64,000 nt of DNA. Source: DATJGS01 sp035494735. Its GTDB lineage: Bacteria > Eisenbacteria > RBG-16-71-46. The stretch lies in assembly GCA_035494735.1 (NCBI GenBank), contig DATJGS010000042.1:48426-112425 (forward strand), in the 5' to 3' direction. The translations under genes were made by a program, and so were the position numbers. Shown in pieces: positions 62,703-64,000 of the stretch. The stretch's first letter is position 1. Each line of letters starts with the position of its first letter. The notes under the pieces were generated by a model. The model saw only the letters and a program-made list of their open reading frames with translations. It was not told where the DNA came from and did not search any database.

Positions 62703-63323
62703 ATGATGACGCTCGACTACAAGATCCAGGCGGACGACGAGCTGGTGCGCATGGCGCAGGGCGGGGACAACCGCGCGTTCGACGAGCTGGTCGAGCGCTA
62801 CCGCGACAAGGTGTACCGCCTCGGCTTCAAGATCCTGCGCCACGAGGAGGACGCAGCCGAGGCGCTGCAGGACGCGTTCCTCTCGGCGTATCGCGGGCTC
62901 AAGAACTTCAAGGCCGAGTCCACGTTCTCGACGTGGCTCTATCGCATCGCCACGAACGCGGCGCTGATGAAGTACCGCAAGCGCCGCGACGGGCACGTGT
63001 CGCTCGAGCAGTCGCAGAGTTCGAACGAGGACGCCGAGCCCATCCAGCTCACCGACTGGTCGACGCAGCCGGTGCAGGACCTGCTGGACGCCGAGACGCG
63101 CGAGGTCATGGAAGAGGGGATCTCACGCCTGTCCGAGGAACTGCGCACCGTGTTCGTGCTGCGCGACGTCGAGGGACTGTCGAACGCCGAGGTGGCGGAC
63201 GTCCTGCATCTGACCGTCGCCGCGGTCAAGTCGCGCCTGCACCGCGCGCGCCTCGAGCTGCGCGCGCGGCTCAACCGGTACTTCGCCGACAAGCTGACGC
63301 GGCGCGAGCGCGGCCTGCGTTGA
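62703..63323 (+). CDS. ECF-type RNA polymerase sigma factor
   Basis: 206 aa. Region 2: AFDELVERYRDKVYRLGFKIL, EEDAAEALQDAFLSAYRGL and FSTWLYRIATNAALMKYRKRR (-10 recognition). A linker of about 25 acidic residues follows, then region 4: LSEELRTVFVLRDVEGLSNAEVAD and AAVKSRLHRARLELR (-35 helix-turn-helix). It belongs to the RpoE/ECF group. No anti-sigma gene follows (the next gene is convergent), so control is unclear. ATG 62703 or ATG 62706; both are just after GAGG. Confidence 0.93.
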   Translation: MMTLDYKIQADDELVRMAQGGDNRAFDELVERYRDKVYRLGFKILRHEEDAAEALQDAFLSAYRGLKNFKAESTFSTWLYRIATNAALMKYRKRRDGHVSLEQSQSSNEDAEPIQLTDWSTQPVQDLLDAETREVMEEGISRLSEELRTVFVLRDVEGLSNAEVADVLHLTVAAVKSRLHRARLELRARLNRYFADKLTRRERGLR

Positions 63324-63327
63324 CCCG

Positions 63328-64000
63328 CTAGCGGCGGAACACGACGAACAGCACCAGAGCGGCGAGCGCGGTGCGATACACGAAGAAGCCGAAGAATCCC
63401 GCGCGCGCCAGCCAGCGGAGGAGGCCACGGATGGCCAGCAGCCCGACGACGGCGGACGTCAGCACGCCCACGGCCAGCGTGGCCGGCGCCACGTCCGCCG
63501 TGAAATGGCGAAGTTCCAGAAGCCCCGCGCCGAACGTGATGGGCGTGGCGAGCAGGAACGAGAAGCGCGCCGCCGCGACGCGCTCGAGCTTCGCGGCCCG
63601 TCCCGCCGTGATGGTGATGCCGGAGCGCGAGACGCCGGGCACGAGCGCGAGCGCCTGCGCGAAGCCCATCAGCAGCGCGGCGCCCCAGCCCGGCGTCCGA
63701 TCGCGCGACGGGCTCACCCGGTCGACCCACCACAACACGAAGCCGAACACGAACAGCATCGCGGCCTGCAGCGGCATCTGGCGCAGTCCCGATTCGGCCA
63801 CGTCCTTGAGCAGCACGCCGGCGACCGCGCCAGGGATCGTGGCGACGATGAGCTTGAGCCACGTCGAGCGCGCCGCGCGGCGCGTCTCGTCCGTCCCGCG
63901 CACCAGCCCGACGAGCAGCGCCCACCAGTCGGCTCCGAACGCGACGAGCAGCGCGAGCAGCGTGCCCCAGTGCAGCGCGACGTCGAACGCCAGTCCGGCG
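63328..64000 (-). CDS. uppP: Undecaprenyl-diphosphatase UppP/BacA (5' end cut by the window)
   Basis: Open to the right edge; 223 residues are visible and roughly the first 40-50 are missing. Seven or so membrane helices, LAFDVALHWGTLLALL near the visible N-terminus, and PGVSRSGITITAG, the UppP P-loop-like active-site segment (PGxSRSG). Recycles undecaprenyl diphosphate to undecaprenyl phosphate, the lipid carrier of peptidoglycan and surface glycans. GTG 63903 is an internal codon, not the start. The stop codon lies 5 nt from that of the sigma factor gene. Confidence 0.92.
   Translation of the reverse strand, partial: AGLAFDVALHWGTLLALLVAFGADWWALLVGLVRGTDETRRAARSTWLKLIVATIPGAVAGVLLKDVAESGLRQMPLQAAMLFVFGFVLWWVDRVSPSRDRTPGWGAALLMGFAQALALVPGVSRSGITITAGRAAKLERVAAARFSFLLATPITFGAGLLELRHFTADVAPATLAVGVLTSAVVGLLAIRGLLRWLARAGFFGFFVYRTALAALVLFVVFRR

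Overview
The window is a high-GC, gene-dense stretch of a bacterial chromosome with a double-membrane (Gram-negative) envelope: it encodes a BamD-like lipoprotein, a Tol-Pal system, a TonB-dependent receptor, several outer-membrane barrels and UppP. Several proteins point to the FCB superphylum. These are a PorV/PorQ-family protein, a GWxTD-type lineage protein, and two secreted proteins whose C-termini look like type IX secretion (T9SS)/FlgD-like sorting domains. With the high GC content this suggests Candidatus Eisenbacteria, Gemmatimonadota or a neighbour; the placement is inference and no marker gene search was run. I see no phage, IS element, CRISPR array or defence island; this is mostly core genome.

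Layout. 1-8 kb: a TlpA-like thioredoxin coupled to a GH1 glycosidase, a convergent membrane pyrophosphatase (hppA) and an 11-blade FG-GAP secreted protein. 8-11 kb: a methyltransferase and a long acyl-CoA dehydrogenase with a strong terminator. 11-24.5 kb: one long, tightly overlapping operon ftsK-rimO-(unknown)-bamD-nadD-methyltransferase-polA-coaE-prfB-pmm/pgm-mpg, in which prfB carries a programmed +1 frameshift. 24.5-34.8 kb: an outer-membrane/secretion block (barrel protein, TonB-dependent receptor, 976-aa sorting-domain protein, PorV-like protein, GWxTD-like protein). 34.9-39.7 kb: the glycolytic run pfkA-gap-pgk-tpiA-secG followed by tRNA-Leu(GAG). 39.8-41 kb: a small membrane protein and a second TlpA-like thioredoxin. 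41.2-47.4 kb: tolQ-tolR-tonB/tolA-like-tolB-pal-cpoB and a barrel protein. 47.4-52.5 kb: an operon of small metabolic genes (adenosine-specific kinase, FAD oxidoreductase, metallo-beta-lactamase-fold hydrolase, gamma-carbonic anhydrase fused to a DinB-like domain, divergent SDR, MoaB/MogA, dCTP deaminase). 52.5-57.1 kb: tRNA-Gln(TTG), a stand-alone NuoI, a glycosyltransferase, Hsp20 and DnaK. 57.1-64 kb: a processive GT2, a nucleotide-sugar dehydrogenase, a fumarylacetoacetase-family protein, an amidohydrolase, an ECF sigma factor and uppP (cut by the window end).

The genes cooperate in three visible ways: envelope building (Bam, Tol-Pal, SecG, UppP, glycosyltransferases, secreted cargo), central carbon flow (PFK to TPI, with a pyrophosphate-driven ion pump), and information processing (PolI, FtsK, RF2, RimO, chaperones). 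Promoter-like pairs with a TTGA-type -35 and a TAG-type -10 recur. Three surface-carbohydrate genes appear to have -10 boxes only 8-9 nt before the start codon, which suggests leaderless transcripts.
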